Positions 18,218 through 26,496 of a DNA stretch of 64,000 bases are shown here, piece after piece; position 1 is the first letter of the stretch; every line of letters starts with the position of its first letter. Made by a program: the position numbers and the translations under genes. The notes below the pieces were generated by a model. That model saw only the letters and a list, made by a program, of their open reading frames with translations, did no database searches and had not been told where the DNA came from. Source of the stretch: Pelagicoccus mobilis (GTDB lineage: Bacteria > Verrucomicrobiota > Verrucomicrobiia > Opitutales > Opitutaceae); NCBI RefSeq assembly GCF_016595505.1, contig NZ_JAENIL010000015.1, positions 62,001 to 126,000 of the forward strand, written 5' to 3'.

Positions 18218-19636
18218 TCATCTTTCGTAAGTCAATCGCAAGGCAGTTCGAGAGCCGGGCTCTAGCTTCATATTCGCGTTTGGCGGCAACCCCGGCACCC
18301 ATAAAATGCCCGAATCTCCTCCCACGAATATCGGCAAATTCCCCCGATCCCTTCGCTCGATCTTACGTTCGATAAATAAGTCTTTCAGTTTCTTTGGCGA
18401 CGATTTGCCCAGCGGCTTGAATGCGTCTCCGGCTATTCTGGAACGGACAGTTACCCCAGTCAAAGAGTTCCCGGCCGCACTCAAGTACACAACTTCACCA
18501 TCATCGTTACTTCCGGAGCTTAGTTTTTCCCACAGAAAAGCGTCCATTTCCACCCATCCGAACGAAACCCTCTCCCCACCAGGCAAAAAAGCGCTGGTCC
18601 CTAGAGGCAATTGGAACGCCCCCCACTCCGGGGCATCTGGCTCGCGTTTAAGCAATCCCACAGAATCCTCTCGCAATTCGTAAAACAAGCCCCGCTTCGC
18701 CTCTACGACCAATCGAGTCCTTTCATCCAGGGCACTTAAAACCTTCTCCAATGCAGTTGCAGCAATTCCCTCGCCCCCCGGCAAACGCGATAGTATTCGT
18801 CGACGCATGGCCTTCGGCATTTTCTCCAATTCCCGCCGCTTCAGAGCCTTTCTCCCTTCATCCCAAGCGAGCTCCCAGAGTTCGTCCGCCCATTTTTCCA
18901 GCGCCTCGGCATCTTCTTCTAATAGTCTGCGACTGCGACTCACCCCCGCTCGAACGGAACGATCCGCAGCCTGCTCCCAAGCCGGCAAAGCCGTTTTTCT
19001 CAAACGAGCCCGATAGTTCGCGTCAGAAGCATTCGTAACATCTTCCCGCCAATCAGCGCCAGCCGCTCGAAGTTGCTGACGAATTTGCTCACGCCCAACA
19101 TTCAAAAGCGGACGCAAAAAGACCAAGCCTCCTCCCGCCTCAGAGACCTCTCGGGGAGCGCTCAAACCCTGCACGCCAGCGCCTCGGGACAAACGCATCA
19201 GCAGCGTTTCCACCACGTCATCCGCATGATGTCCGGTCACGATCTGAGGTTCGGGCCCGCAAACTTGGCGAAAAAAAGCCAAGCGAGCGTCACGAGCATC
19301 CGCCTCGTTGACCTTCGAAACGCCATCCGGCCATTTCGCCACACCTTCAAGAACAGGAATCTCCAACGACTCGCCGATTCCATGTACGAATCGAGCATCA
19401 TTCCTTGAATCCTCTCCACGCAAGGCATGATCAAAGTGCAGCACCCTGAGATCGCTCCCCCTCCTGTTTCTTTTCAGAAACAGGTAGACCAACAACAGAG
19501 CGTAGACGGAATCAGCCCCGCCCGAGCAAGCGACATATACCGGACCGCAAGCACCCAAGCGGCGACCAACCGAGTTCGGAATCAGGGAGAAGTCCACGCT
19601 CGACTCAAGTCGAGTAGCTGCTGCTCCCCAATCCAA
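18218..19636 (-). CDS. tilS: tRNA(Ile)-lysidine synthetase
   Basis: Attaches lysine to C34 of the CAU anticodon of minor tRNA-Ile, changing its codon from AUG to AUA. The PP-loop is ACSGGADSVYALLL near residues 33-46 and VTGHHADDVVETLLMRLSRG is the conserved HxxxD region. The C-terminal part (LGKSSPKKLKDLFIERKI, IPxxxR-like segment) matches the TilS substrate-binding domain. At 472 residues it is a long-type enzyme. It lies 15 bases downstream of serS and 31 upstream of ftsH. Confidence 0.95.
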   Translation of the reverse strand: MDWGAAATRLESSVDFSLIPNSVGRRLGACGPVYVACSGGADSVYALLLVYLFLKRNRRGSDLRVLHFDHALRGEDSRNDARFVHGIGESLEIPVLEGVAKWPDGVSKVNEADARDARLAFFRQVCGPEPQIVTGHHADDVVETLLMRLSRGAGVQGLSAPREVSEAGGGLVFLRPLLNVGREQIRQQLRAAGADWREDVTNASDANYRARLRKTALPAWEQAADRSVRAGVSRSRRLLEEDAEALEKWADELWELAWDEGRKALKRRELEKMPKAMRRRILSRLPGGEGIAATALEKVLSALDERTRLVVEAKRGLFYELREDSVGLLKREPDAPEWGAFQLPLGTSAFLPGGERVSFGWVEMDAFLWEKLSSGSNDDGEVVYLSAAGNSLTGVTVRSRIAGDAFKPLGKSSPKKLKDLFIERKIERRDRGNLPIFVGGDSGILWVPGLPPNANMKLEPGSRTALRLTYER

Positions 19637-19651
19637 AGCGACGATCTCCGA

Positions 19652-20923
19652 CTAGGATTTCTCGATGTATTGCTTGCCCACATACGGAACAAGCGCATCC
19701 GGCAGACGAATACGTCCGTCCTCCTGAAGCCCGTTCTCGATGATCGCCACAAAAACACGCGGCACCGCCAAGCCAGAACCGTTCAGAGTATGCACGATCT
19801 CGGGCTTTCCGCTTTCAGGATTCCGGTAGCGGATCTTTGCGCGACGAGCCTGGAACGAGCCAAAGTTACTGCAGCTAGAAACCTCTAACCAACGCTTTTG
19901 CCCAGCCGCATAAACCTCTAGATCATACTGCTTGCAATTAGTGAAGCCCATATCGCCGCCACACATCAACAAAGTACGGAATGGAAGCTCCAGCTTCTCG
20001 AGCAAGGACTCCGCGTATCCACGAAGCGACTCAAGTTCGTCCATGCTTGTTTCCGGCTTCACCCATTTGAGAAGTTCAACCTTATCGAACTGATGAACAC
20101 GGTTCAGTCCACGCACTTCCTTGCCATGGCTACCCGCCTCGCGACGGAAACAGGCTGAATGACCGCAACGATACACCGGCAGGTCCGCTTCATCGAGGAT
20201 CTCGTCGCGGAAAAAATTCGTCAGCGGCACCTCGGCAGTCGGGATCGCGTAAAGCCCGTCCTCAACCGTCTGATACATCTGCCCCTCCTTGTCGGGAAGC
20301 TGACCTGTAGCCGTCGCGCTGTCTGCGTTCACCAAAAACGGAACCCCAATCTCCTGATACCCAGCGTCCGCCGCTTCGTTCAGAAAGAAATTGATCAAAC
20401 CGCGAGCAAGCTTCGCTCCGTCTCCAACAAAAAACGGGAAACCGGCTCCGCTAACCTTGGCTCCACGACGCAAATCGAGAATCTGCTCGATCCACTCCAA
20501 ATCGTAGTGGGCAACTTGATGCTCCGCATCCGCAGGCACTTCGCCAAATTCGCGAACCACCACGTTCTCCGACTCGTCCTTGCCCTCTGGGACGCTCGCG
20601 TCCGGCAAGTTCGGAATATTCAGGATACTCTCGTTCCACTCCCCTTCAGCCGCATTCAGCTCAGCGTCCTTCGCCTTAACCTCCGAAGAAACCGCCTTCA
20701 TCTCCTGCACCTTGGCAATGAACTCAGGGCTGCCCTTGGCGAGCTTGGACATGTCATTGTTAGCGGCTTTCTGCTTAGCACGGAGGGCTTCCGCTTCAGC
20801 GATCAGGGTACGACGCTTCTCGTCGAGCGCTAGGATTGCATCCAAGTCGCACTTGATGTGCTTCTTAGCAATTCCAGCTCGAACAGCGTCCGGGTTTTCT
20901 CTGAGGAACTTAGGATCGATCAT
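19652..20923 (-). CDS. serS: Seryl-tRNA synthetase
   Basis: Class II synthetase charging tRNA-Ser and tRNA-Sec. The N-terminal coiled-coil arm occupies about residues 30-105. Catalytic motifs: TAEVPLTNFFRDEIL with PVYRCGHSACFRREAGSHG (motif 2) and NGSGLAVPRVFVAIIEN (motif 3, with the invariant Arg). Length 423 is normal. The adjoining 94-base gap to the GT9 gene stop has no clear terminator. A tRNA-Ser gene is elsewhere in the window at 35244. Confidence 0.98.
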   Translation of the reverse strand: MIDPKFLRENPDAVRAGIAKKHIKCDLDAILALDEKRRTLIAEAEALRAKQKAANNDMSKLAKGSPEFIAKVQEMKAVSSEVKAKDAELNAAEGEWNESILNIPNLPDASVPEGKDESENVVVREFGEVPADAEHQVAHYDLEWIEQILDLRRGAKVSGAGFPFFVGDGAKLARGLINFFLNEAADAGYQEIGVPFLVNADSATATGQLPDKEGQMYQTVEDGLYAIPTAEVPLTNFFRDEILDEADLPVYRCGHSACFRREAGSHGKEVRGLNRVHQFDKVELLKWVKPETSMDELESLRGYAESLLEKLELPFRTLLMCGGDMGFTNCKQYDLEVYAAGQKRWLEVSSCSNFGSFQARRAKIRYRNPESGKPEIVHTLNGSGLAVPRVFVAIIENGLQEDGRIRLPDALVPYVGKQYIEKS

Positions 20924-21017
20924 TTTCGATTGGGCTAAAGATGGATTTCACGGGCGAATTCTACCCAAAAATCAAGCCATCCGCTTATCGGCGCCACCCG
21001 AGCAGAGTCAAGCCAGC

Positions 21018-21971
21018 TCAGAGGGCAAGCAGCTTTTCGACCGCGCTAAACACGGATTTTGGATCGAGACGGTCCACATCCCCTTCCGGAGCTCTCAAAA
21101 TCGCGTTCGCTTCCCGCTCTAGCGGATAGGATCCACGACTTGCTGGCGAAACAAAGCTGTACAGCGTCAAATTACGACAGCCAAGGGCCCCCGCCAACTG
21201 GGCCGGGCCATTGTCATTCGCCACAACGACGTCCGATTCGCTTACAACCTGGCAAAGCTCCCCCCAGCTCAACCTTTCCTGCAAGTCTAGCACCCGATCT
21301 GGTAGTTCCTCCTCAACTACGACCGGCACCATCCCCAACAGCAGAACTTGCACATCGGGTCTCACCTCGACCAAACGCTTCGCCAGATCCACCATTCCGC
21401 GCCAAGCCCGCTTCTTCTTGAAGCGCCCCGGAAACAAGCACACACGCTTCCAACTCGTAGACAACGCTCCTGAAACAGATTCAGGCAACTCGACTCCGCG
21501 GGGAAAACGAAGCACCTCGCCCACTTCCACCTCCACCCCGAAAACGGAGCCAAACGCCCGAAGTTCCTCCACAAAATGGCTGCCTTCCCCGCCGCCCGCA
21601 GCGATCACTTCCTTGTAACAAATCGTCGCCCCTTCCTTGGCGGATCTCAGGCCGATCTTTCGCTTCGCCCTAGCGAAAAAACACATCGCCCCCGTTCGAG
21701 CATGCCCCTCGAAATCGAGCACAAAATCGTAGACCTCCCTTCGGATATCTCGAACCAACCCCGCAAATGTCATCAGAGCCTCGCTTCTTTGGAAAACGAT
21801 TGTCTGATCAACAAATTCGAAAGACGCCACCAGTGGCTCGTAAACCCGGCGCACCACCCAAGTGATCTCGAGCTCCGGCTTTTGACGCTTGATCGACTCC
21901 ACCACCCTGAGCGCGTGCACGATCTTGTCGAGCGGCGAGGTCATCAAAACTAGGACCTTCGCACCTCGCAT
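21018..21971 (-). CDS. Glycosyltransferase family 9 (heptosyltransferase-like)
   Basis: Probably adds a heptose or related sugar to the lipopolysaccharide core on the cytoplasmic face of the inner membrane. Two Rossmann domains: the first opens KVLVLMTSPLDKIVHALRVV, and the second carries VVVANDNGPAQLAGALG, the GT9 motif (usually S-N-D-T-G-P-x-H) with Asn instead of Thr and Gln instead of His. FPGRFKKKRAW contains the nucleotide-sugar phosphate-binding loop. 317 residues, two bases downstream of the trmL stop, so translationally coupled. Confidence 0.85.
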   Translation of the reverse strand: MRGAKVLVLMTSPLDKIVHALRVVESIKRQKPELEITWVVRRVYEPLVASFEFVDQTIVFQRSEALMTFAGLVRDIRREVYDFVLDFEGHARTGAMCFFARAKRKIGLRSAKEGATICYKEVIAAGGGEGSHFVEELRAFGSVFGVEVEVGEVLRFPRGVELPESVSGALSTSWKRVCLFPGRFKKKRAWRGMVDLAKRLVEVRPDVQVLLLGMVPVVVEEELPDRVLDLQERLSWGELCQVVSESDVVVANDNGPAQLAGALGCRNLTLYSFVSPASRGSYPLEREANAILRAPEGDVDRLDPKSVFSAVEKLLAL

Positions 21972-21973
21972 GA

Positions 21974-22450
21974 TCAGGTTCCTCCGCGCAGTTGACGCAT
22001 CACCTCAAACACCGCAATTCCCGCAGATGTCGCCAAATTCAAGGAACGCAAATCCTTGTTGTACTGAGGAATGTTTAGGCGGTTCTCCTCGCCAATCTCG
22101 TTGTGCAACCAATCGGGAGCGCCATAGCCTTCATTTCCAAACAAAAGCCCGTCACCATCCTCGTATTGGACATCCCAGTACGGTTGACTCGACTTTGTAG
22201 TGAACAAAAACAAGCGCTTAGGCCCCACATCGCTCTGCTTGAAGGCTTCCCAATTCTCGTGGTGATGTACGTCCAGAGATTTCCAGTAGTCCATCCCCGA
22301 ACGCTTCAAGTGCTTGTCCTTGATAACAAAGCCCAAGGGGTGAATCAGATGAAGCCGCGAATTGGTGATCGCGCAAGTGCGACCGATATTCCCTGTGTTC
22401 TGAGGGATTTCCGGCTGAAACAAAACGACGTGTAGAAGCGGGCTACTCAC
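21974..22450 (-). CDS. trmL: tRNA (cytidine/uridine-34-2'-O-)-methyltransferase TrmL
   Basis: SPOUT methyltransferase that 2'-O-methylates the wobble base of tRNA-Leu isoacceptors. VVLFQPEIPQNTGNIGRTCA is the family N-terminus, followed by LHLIHPLGF, LLFGNEGYGAP (SAM-knot loop) and LNLATSAGIAVFEVMRQL at the C-terminus. The frame opens further upstream to a GTG at 22483, inside thrB; the GTG at 22450 gives a normal 158-residue protein starting seven residues before the conserved block and overlaps the thrB stop by eight bases. No ATG is available, so initiation at GTG with coupling to thrB is likely. Confidence 0.9.
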   Translation of the reverse strand: MSSPLLHVVLFQPEIPQNTGNIGRTCAITNSRLHLIHPLGFVIKDKHLKRSGMDYWKSLDVHHHENWEAFKQSDVGPKRLFLFTTKSSQPYWDVQYEDGDGLLFGNEGYGAPDWLHNEIGEENRLNIPQYNKDLRSLNLATSAGIAVFEVMRQLRGGT

Positions 22451-23357
22451 TGTAAACAATCTGCAAACCAGAGTTATCAGCACAGAGATTGCGACCTACG
22501 CTCTCTAGACCTTCGTCTTTAAATGCCGCCTGCATTGCCGCCATCACCGAATCCACAGACTCTACCGTGCAAGCGCACAAAACGCTCGAACCGCTCCCGC
22601 TAAGCCACCCAGTGTAAGCTCCCGCTTCGATTCCCGCAGCGATCGCCGCAGAAGCGCCCGGTATATTCTTCAAGCGATAAGGCTCGTGAATACTGTCGTG
22701 TACCGCGTTAGCTAGGGCTTCATACTCGCCAGAAGCCAATGCCCCCACAACGCACGAAACACTATTAATGCTCGAAACGGCGGACGCAAAATCAAGCGAC
22801 TTAGGCAGCACCCCTCGGGAGGCTGAAGTCAAAACCTCGAATTCAGGCGAGACCACGACAAGTCGCAGCGTATCCGCTACCTCAATCTTGTTAACAGCCT
22901 CGACCTTTGCCGGAGTCTCTAAAAATCTGGATACAGTGAATCCGCCAAGAACGGAAGCGCTCGCATTGTCCGGATGCCCTTCCAGCATCGTGATGACTTC
23001 CACCAGCTTTTCACGATCCCAGTCAACTCCAGCAAGCTCAACGAGGCCGCCCAAAATCCCTCCGCGCACAGTAACGCTCGATCCTAAACCACGAGCCTGA
23101 GGCACGTCGCCACGTATCCGGATTCTGACGTCAAACGGATCAATTCCGCTCTCCTCAAAAAAAGTAGCTACCGTATGACGAGTCATCTCGCTCACCGGAA
23201 AGATATCCGGACCAAACGACTCATCCCCCGCCCCATCCGCTCTTTCGACCGCAATTTCATTGTACAACGAAACCGCCATTCCAAGAGTATCGAACCCAGA
23301 GCCACAATTCGAAGTGCTTCCGGGGACTTTGCAGATGACGCGAGAAAGACTAGGCAT
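22443..23357 (-). CDS. thrB: Homoserine kinase
   Basis: GHMP-family kinase that phosphorylates homoserine on the way to threonine. VPGSTSNCGSGFDTLGMA is the N-terminal block, PQARGLGSSVTVRGG the ATP-binding GLGSS loop near residue 90, and GAYTGWLSGSGSSVLCAC the C-terminal GHMP motif. 304 residues. The 3' end overlaps the trmL start; smpB is 33 bases upstream on the same strand. No other threonine-pathway gene is in the window. Confidence 0.95.
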   Translation of the reverse strand: MPSLSRVICKVPGSTSNCGSGFDTLGMAVSLYNEIAVERADGAGDESFGPDIFPVSEMTRHTVATFFEESGIDPFDVRIRIRGDVPQARGLGSSVTVRGGILGGLVELAGVDWDREKLVEVITMLEGHPDNASASVLGGFTVSRFLETPAKVEAVNKIEVADTLRLVVVSPEFEVLTSASRGVLPKSLDFASAVSSINSVSCVVGALASGEYEALANAVHDSIHEPYRLKNIPGASAAIAAGIEAGAYTGWLSGSGSSVLCACTVESVDSVMAAMQAAFKDEGLESVGRNLCADNSGLQIVYSE

Positions 23358-23390
23358 AGGGATAGGAGAAATTGACTAAATTCGACGAAA

Positions 23391-23870
23391 CTACCGGACC
23401 CGATAAGACTTCAAGTCGCGGTCCGCGTCTCGCATCTGCGCTTTCTTCTTCAGGTCCTCCCGCTTGTCAAAGAGCTTTTTGCCCGTGCAAATGCCTATCT
23501 CGATCTTGATCAGGGCTTCTTTAAAATAGATGCGGGTAGGAATCGCTGACTTACCGCCAGCCTCAAGAGCACGCTCGATCTTACGCAACTCGGACTTCTT
23601 CAGGAGCAGCTTCCGCTCCCGACGCGGGATGTGGTTATTGATATTCCCAAACGCGTACTCGTCGATGTGCAGACCATTGATGAAGAACTCTCCTCGGTTG
23701 AATCGACAAAAGCCGTCGGATATCTGCGCCTTTCCCGCACGGATCGACTTAACTTCCGTACCCGTCAAAACAATACCCGCCTCGAAAGTGTCCTCGACAA
23801 TGTAGTCGCGGTGGACCTTCGCGTTGCGGATCTCCTGCGGGTTGCCGCCTTTCTTCTTTTTGCCTGCCAT
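23391..23870 (-). CDS. smpB: SsrA-binding protein SmpB
   Basis: Partner of tmRNA in rescuing stalled ribosomes. NAKVHRDYIVEDTFEAGIVL, LTGTEVKSIRAGKAQISDGF, and FINGLHIDEYAFGNINNH build the OB-fold; KKLFDKREDLKKKAQMRDAD starts the basic C-terminal tail that enters the mRNA channel. 159 residues, usual size. No ssrA gene was recognised in the window. It is preceded by the rpoZ terminator, so its own promoter must lie in the short gap before 23870. Confidence 0.97.
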   Translation of the reverse strand: MAGKKKKGGNPQEIRNAKVHRDYIVEDTFEAGIVLTGTEVKSIRAGKAQISDGFCRFNRGEFFINGLHIDEYAFGNINNHIPRRERKLLLKKSELRKIERALEAGGKSAIPTRIYFKEALIKIEIGICTGKKLFDKREDLKKKAQMRDADRDLKSYRVR

Positions 23871-23896
23871 TTCTGGGAAATTCCTGCGATCCGGGT

Positions 23897-23930
23897 AAAA
23901 AAAGGCGCGGCGGACAAGGTCTACCGCGCT
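23897..23930 (-). terminator. Rho-independent terminator after rpoZ
   Basis: Minus strand: GCGCGG pairs with CCGCGC around a 13-base loop, followed by C and seven T. It separates rpoZ from smpB. Confidence 0.8.
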
Positions 23931-23981
23931 CGATGAAAAGGGATTGCCAGCTCAACCAGCCTCCGCTTCGTACCGCCGATA

Positions 23982-24179
23982 CTACTCGGCGAGCTCGTAG
24001 CTGATCTTGCCCTCGATGATCTCGCGCAAAGCGATATCCTCAGGGTTCAGCTTCTCGAGCGATTCAACTAGCGGGCGATTGCCGTGGCGTAGCTGCTTAA
24101 CGCGACGTGAAACGACGTTAATCAGAATGTTTGGGTCAGTGATAACCTTGCGTGCTTCCTTTATGTAATCTTCTCTCAA
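23982..24179 (-). CDS. rpoZ: RNA polymerase omega subunit
   Basis: A 65-residue protein with the omega core: PNILINVVSRRVKQLRHGNR followed by a short linker and EDIALREIIEGKISYEL, matching the conserved V-x-x-R-x-x-Q-L and A-x-x-E-I-x-x-x-K-I pattern of RpoZ. It helps assemble and stabilise RNA polymerase. It begins divergently from cutA and ends at a strong terminator, so it is a single-gene transcript. The size is slightly below the E. coli protein (about 90) as in many other phyla. Confidence 0.8.
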   Translation of the reverse strand: MREDYIKEARKVITDPNILINVVSRRVKQLRHGNRPLVESLEKLNPEDIALREIIEGKISYELAE

Positions 24180-24307
24180 AGCGGCCTCCTAATTGTTGGA
24201 ATCCGCCCTTTTACCTTGCTGCTCATGTGCGTCAAGTGCTTATTCCGCCTTTCGTCGCCGAGCGGGAACGCCCGCGGCAGGAATCCACTCAACTCAAACA
24301 CAACGCC

Positions 24308-24649
24308 ATGTCACAGAAGGAAAAGATCTACCTGTGCCTCACTACAGTCTCAAACAAGCGGGAAGCTCAGGCTCTCGCTTCCCAAATCGTCGAAAAACGG
24401 CTGGCCGCCTGCGTGCAGCTCGACTCGCCCGTCACCTCGTTCTACCGATGGAAAGGCAAGGTCGAACAAGACGAAGAAATTCGCATGCAAATTTTCGCCC
24501 CCGCCCAAACCCTCGACGAATTAACCAAATTCGTGACGGAAAACCACCCTTACGACACCCCAAAATGGATCTGCATCGAAGCAGAAAAAGTTTCAGAAAA
24601 GTACTTGAAATGGGCCAATGAAGTGTGCAACCTCCGCGGCTTCATTTAA
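24308..24649 (+). CDS. cutA: Divalent-cation tolerance protein CutA
   Basis: Small trimeric PII-like protein, linked to copper tolerance in E. coli though its general role is unclear. The ATG at 24308 gives 113 residues starting MSQKEKIYLCLTTVSNKREA, with QIVEKRLAACVQL (conserved Cys), FYRWKGKVEQDEEI and HPYDTPKWICIEA, the standard CutA blocks. The open frame continues upstream to 24152, but that would run into rpoZ and has no conserved sequence. The next gene starts 19 bases after its stop. Confidence 0.95.
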   Translation: MSQKEKIYLCLTTVSNKREAQALASQIVEKRLAACVQLDSPVTSFYRWKGKVEQDEEIRMQIFAPAQTLDELTKFVTENHPYDTPKWICIEAEKVSEKYLKWANEVCNLRGFI

Positions 24650-24668
24650 ACCGGAACCATTTTCGACC

Positions 24669-24824
24669 ATGTCACAGCATCCTAGCTACAAGTCCAGCGC
24701 TTCAACCGGCGCAAAGAGAAACGTCCTCAAGCGCTTCGAGCGTGTAGAGCTTCTGAAGAAGCGTGGAGAATGGAAGGACGGCGATCGCGTCTCCGGCCTC
24801 AAGAAGACCAAGCCAGAAGCGTAA
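24669..24824 (+). CDS. Small basic protein of the Chlamydiae/Verrucomicrobia type (possible ribosomal protein)
   Basis: A 51-residue, Lys/Arg-rich protein: MSQHPSYKSSASTGAKRNVL then KRFERVELLKKRGEWKDG. This pattern matches the short basic protein family described only in Chlamydiae and Verrucomicrobia and suspected to be ribosome-associated; the match is from memory. It has no other domain or signal. The ATG at 24669 is 19 bases after the cutA stop, and a strong terminator starts 26 bases after its own stop, so it closes the transcript. It is the best single-gene clue to the phylum. Confidence 0.8.
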   Translation: MSQHPSYKSSASTGAKRNVLKRFERVELLKKRGEWKDGDRVSGLKKTKPEA

Positions 24825-24849
24825 GTCTCTCCAACATTTCAATTTCCCA

Positions 24850-24881
24850 AACGCTGTCTCCCCTCGAGGCAGCGTTTTTTT
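24850..24881 (+). terminator. Rho-independent terminator after the small basic protein gene
   Basis: AACGCTGTCTC pairs with GAGGCAGCGTT (one GU pair) around a five-base loop, and the 3' arm runs into seven T. Confidence 0.92.
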
Positions 24882-24937
24882 GCGTCCGCTAAAAACCAAA
24901 AGCAGAGCGTGGGCTTCGTCCCACACTTAGAAAACAC

Positions 24938-25969
24938 CTATTTGACGAACATCCGCTTCATCAGGTTGTTCACCTTAGTACCGGCCCCACCGTAGTTCCG
25001 GCGAGTCAGATCCAGGCAAAGCTTGTCCTCAATCAGGTCAGGACGCAACGCCTCCACCGTCAGCCAACGCTCGTACCCTGACATTTCAGATTCAGTCAGA
25101 GCCTTGAAACGCGTCGGCAGACCATACCAAGTCAGCTCGACACGCCATCCGACATGATCCGCCGGAATCACCGAATTCTCCATCAAGTGCGGGTTCACCT
25201 TCAGCAAGTCCGGAATTTGCGTATCCCTTACAAAGGCTTCCACCGCGATTTGCTCGCTCATGATGTATTCCCAAGCACTGGCAGCCTCTCCTCGGCGCAG
25301 CGCTCCGCAAAGCTCCCAAGTATCGAGCCCAATGATGTTCATCCCATTAAATGCCCCATGCTCGTTCTTGGAATCGTAAGGCTGCTGGTCATACCACCGC
25401 TGAAACCTTGGCCCCAGCCAAAATCCGAGCTCAAAATGCAAATGCGCCCGACTCCGCGGAATCGAATATCCGCCAGCGCTCCGCCCCATGATCGCAATCT
25501 CTTGCCCGCCGCTCACCTTAACTCCCTCAACAATACCCTCGGGAACGGTGCTCAAGTGAGCATACAAACTGATAAATCCAGGAGCGATCTTCGGATGTTC
25601 GATAACAATGTACCGCCCGTAGCTGCTATTGCCCGCCGTGCGGTTCACATACCGCACCACCCCCTCATCAAAGGCGAAAATCGGGTCCGTCGCTTCGTTT
25701 CTTCGATCCCGCGCGATCGCCCTCAGGTCGATCCCCTCATGGAAACGATGCCCGCTATTGCGAACGCAGCCAAACAAACCGGAAGTTATCCTGCCTGAAA
25801 CCGTTGGCTGCAAAACGCCCTCCATCTTACCGTGATGGAGAAACGCCGGATTTGGCGTCGGCCAGTAGTGCGGGCCCAAACGGAATGCCCCATTCGCATG
25901 TCCCCAGGCGACGGATACCATTGCCAGCAAAACGGCAAAGCTAACTCGAAAGTCTCTTCTGAATGTCAA
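24938..25969 (-). CDS. Secreted M23-family peptidase (LytM/peptidoglycan endopeptidase)
   Basis: Zinc endopeptidase acting on peptidoglycan cross-links in the periplasm. A signal peptide covers residues 1-23 (RVSFAVLLAMVSVAWGHANG). The LytM/lysostaphin-type site is FHEGIDLRA near residue 78 (first His and Asp) with RAHLHFELGFWLGP near 185 (H-x-H). About 150 extra residues follow the catalytic domain without a recognised family. The first 29 bases overlap the lipoprotein gene upstream, pointing to co-translation. Confidence 0.88.
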   Translation of the reverse strand: MTFRRDFRVSFAVLLAMVSVAWGHANGAFRLGPHYWPTPNPAFLHHGKMEGVLQPTVSGRITSGLFGCVRNSGHRFHEGIDLRAIARDRRNEATDPIFAFDEGVVRYVNRTAGNSSYGRYIVIEHPKIAPGFISLYAHLSTVPEGIVEGVKVSGGQEIAIMGRSAGGYSIPRSRAHLHFELGFWLGPRFQRWYDQQPYDSKNEHGAFNGMNIIGLDTWELCGALRRGEAASAWEYIMSEQIAVEAFVRDTQIPDLLKVNPHLMENSVIPADHVGWRVELTWYGLPTRFKALTESEMSGYERWLTVEALRPDLIEDKLCLDLTRRNYGGAGTKVNNLMKRMFVK

Positions 25970-26432
25970 AATTCGTCTCCTGCAATTTCTTCGCTAGTTC
26001 ATCGAGCTGCTCATCGGGCAACTCTAAGAAAATAAAGATCCGCCCATCCGAAATCGGCCCCTTGATCCGTCGCGCTCCGACCGGATCACCATCCACCGCC
26101 AAAACAAGCCGACTCCCTTGGTTCGCAACCGAAATCTGGTAAAACTCCCGAGCAGCCGGCCCCTTCAAGGTGAACGCCAAACATTTGCCCAAGGAGACCT
26201 CCGCCACGTCGATCGACTGATAGTCAAACTCGGACAAAACCGCCTGCCCCTGCACTGGAATCTTAACCTGGCTCAACGGAAGGGTAACCATTGCCGCAAA
26301 GTCGTTCTCATTCCTCGACTCCAGCAAGAAGCGAGCACGCGAATAGTCTCCAACATCCATCCCCGTTGACTGGCAGCCAGCGAGGACAATCCCCCACAAC
26401 AGTGCCGCCAATATGTAGAACCCCTTCTTCAT
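25941..26432 (-). CDS. Small lipoprotein of unknown function
   Basis: The ATG at 26432 starts MKKGFYILAALLWGIVLAGC: a lysine-led hydrophobic stretch with lipobox LAGC, so the mature protein is lipid-anchored at Cys20. 163 residues in all; the remainder is beta-rich (LSQVKIPVQGQAVLSEFDYQ) and resembles the secondary-domain pattern of proteins that compare numeric tolerance parameters, but I cannot name a family. The frame opens upstream to 26555 inside hemW without a signal peptide; that start is unlikely. It is followed by the M23 peptidase with an overlap. Confidence 0.75.
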   Translation of the reverse strand: MKKGFYILAALLWGIVLAGCQSTGMDVGDYSRARFLLESRNENDFAAMVTLPLSQVKIPVQGQAVLSEFDYQSIDVAEVSLGKCLAFTLKGPAAREFYQISVANQGSRLVLAVDGDPVGARRIKGPISDGRIFIFLELPDEQLDELAKKLQETNFDIQKRLSS

Positions 26433-26496
26433 CACGCCTCGACTATCCCGTTTCGACCTGCCCCGTTGCAAGCGAAGAGTGTTCCACTGAAAGCTT

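Noticed and set aside
23871-23981. A possible tmRNA (ssrA) gene next to smpB
   Set aside because: The gap is only 111 bases and is filled by the rpoZ terminator; no tRNA-like acceptor or tag reading frame is present.
24152-24307. N-terminal extension of CutA to 24152
   Set aside because: It overlaps rpoZ, has no conserved residues, and the ATG at 24308 gives a standard CutA length.
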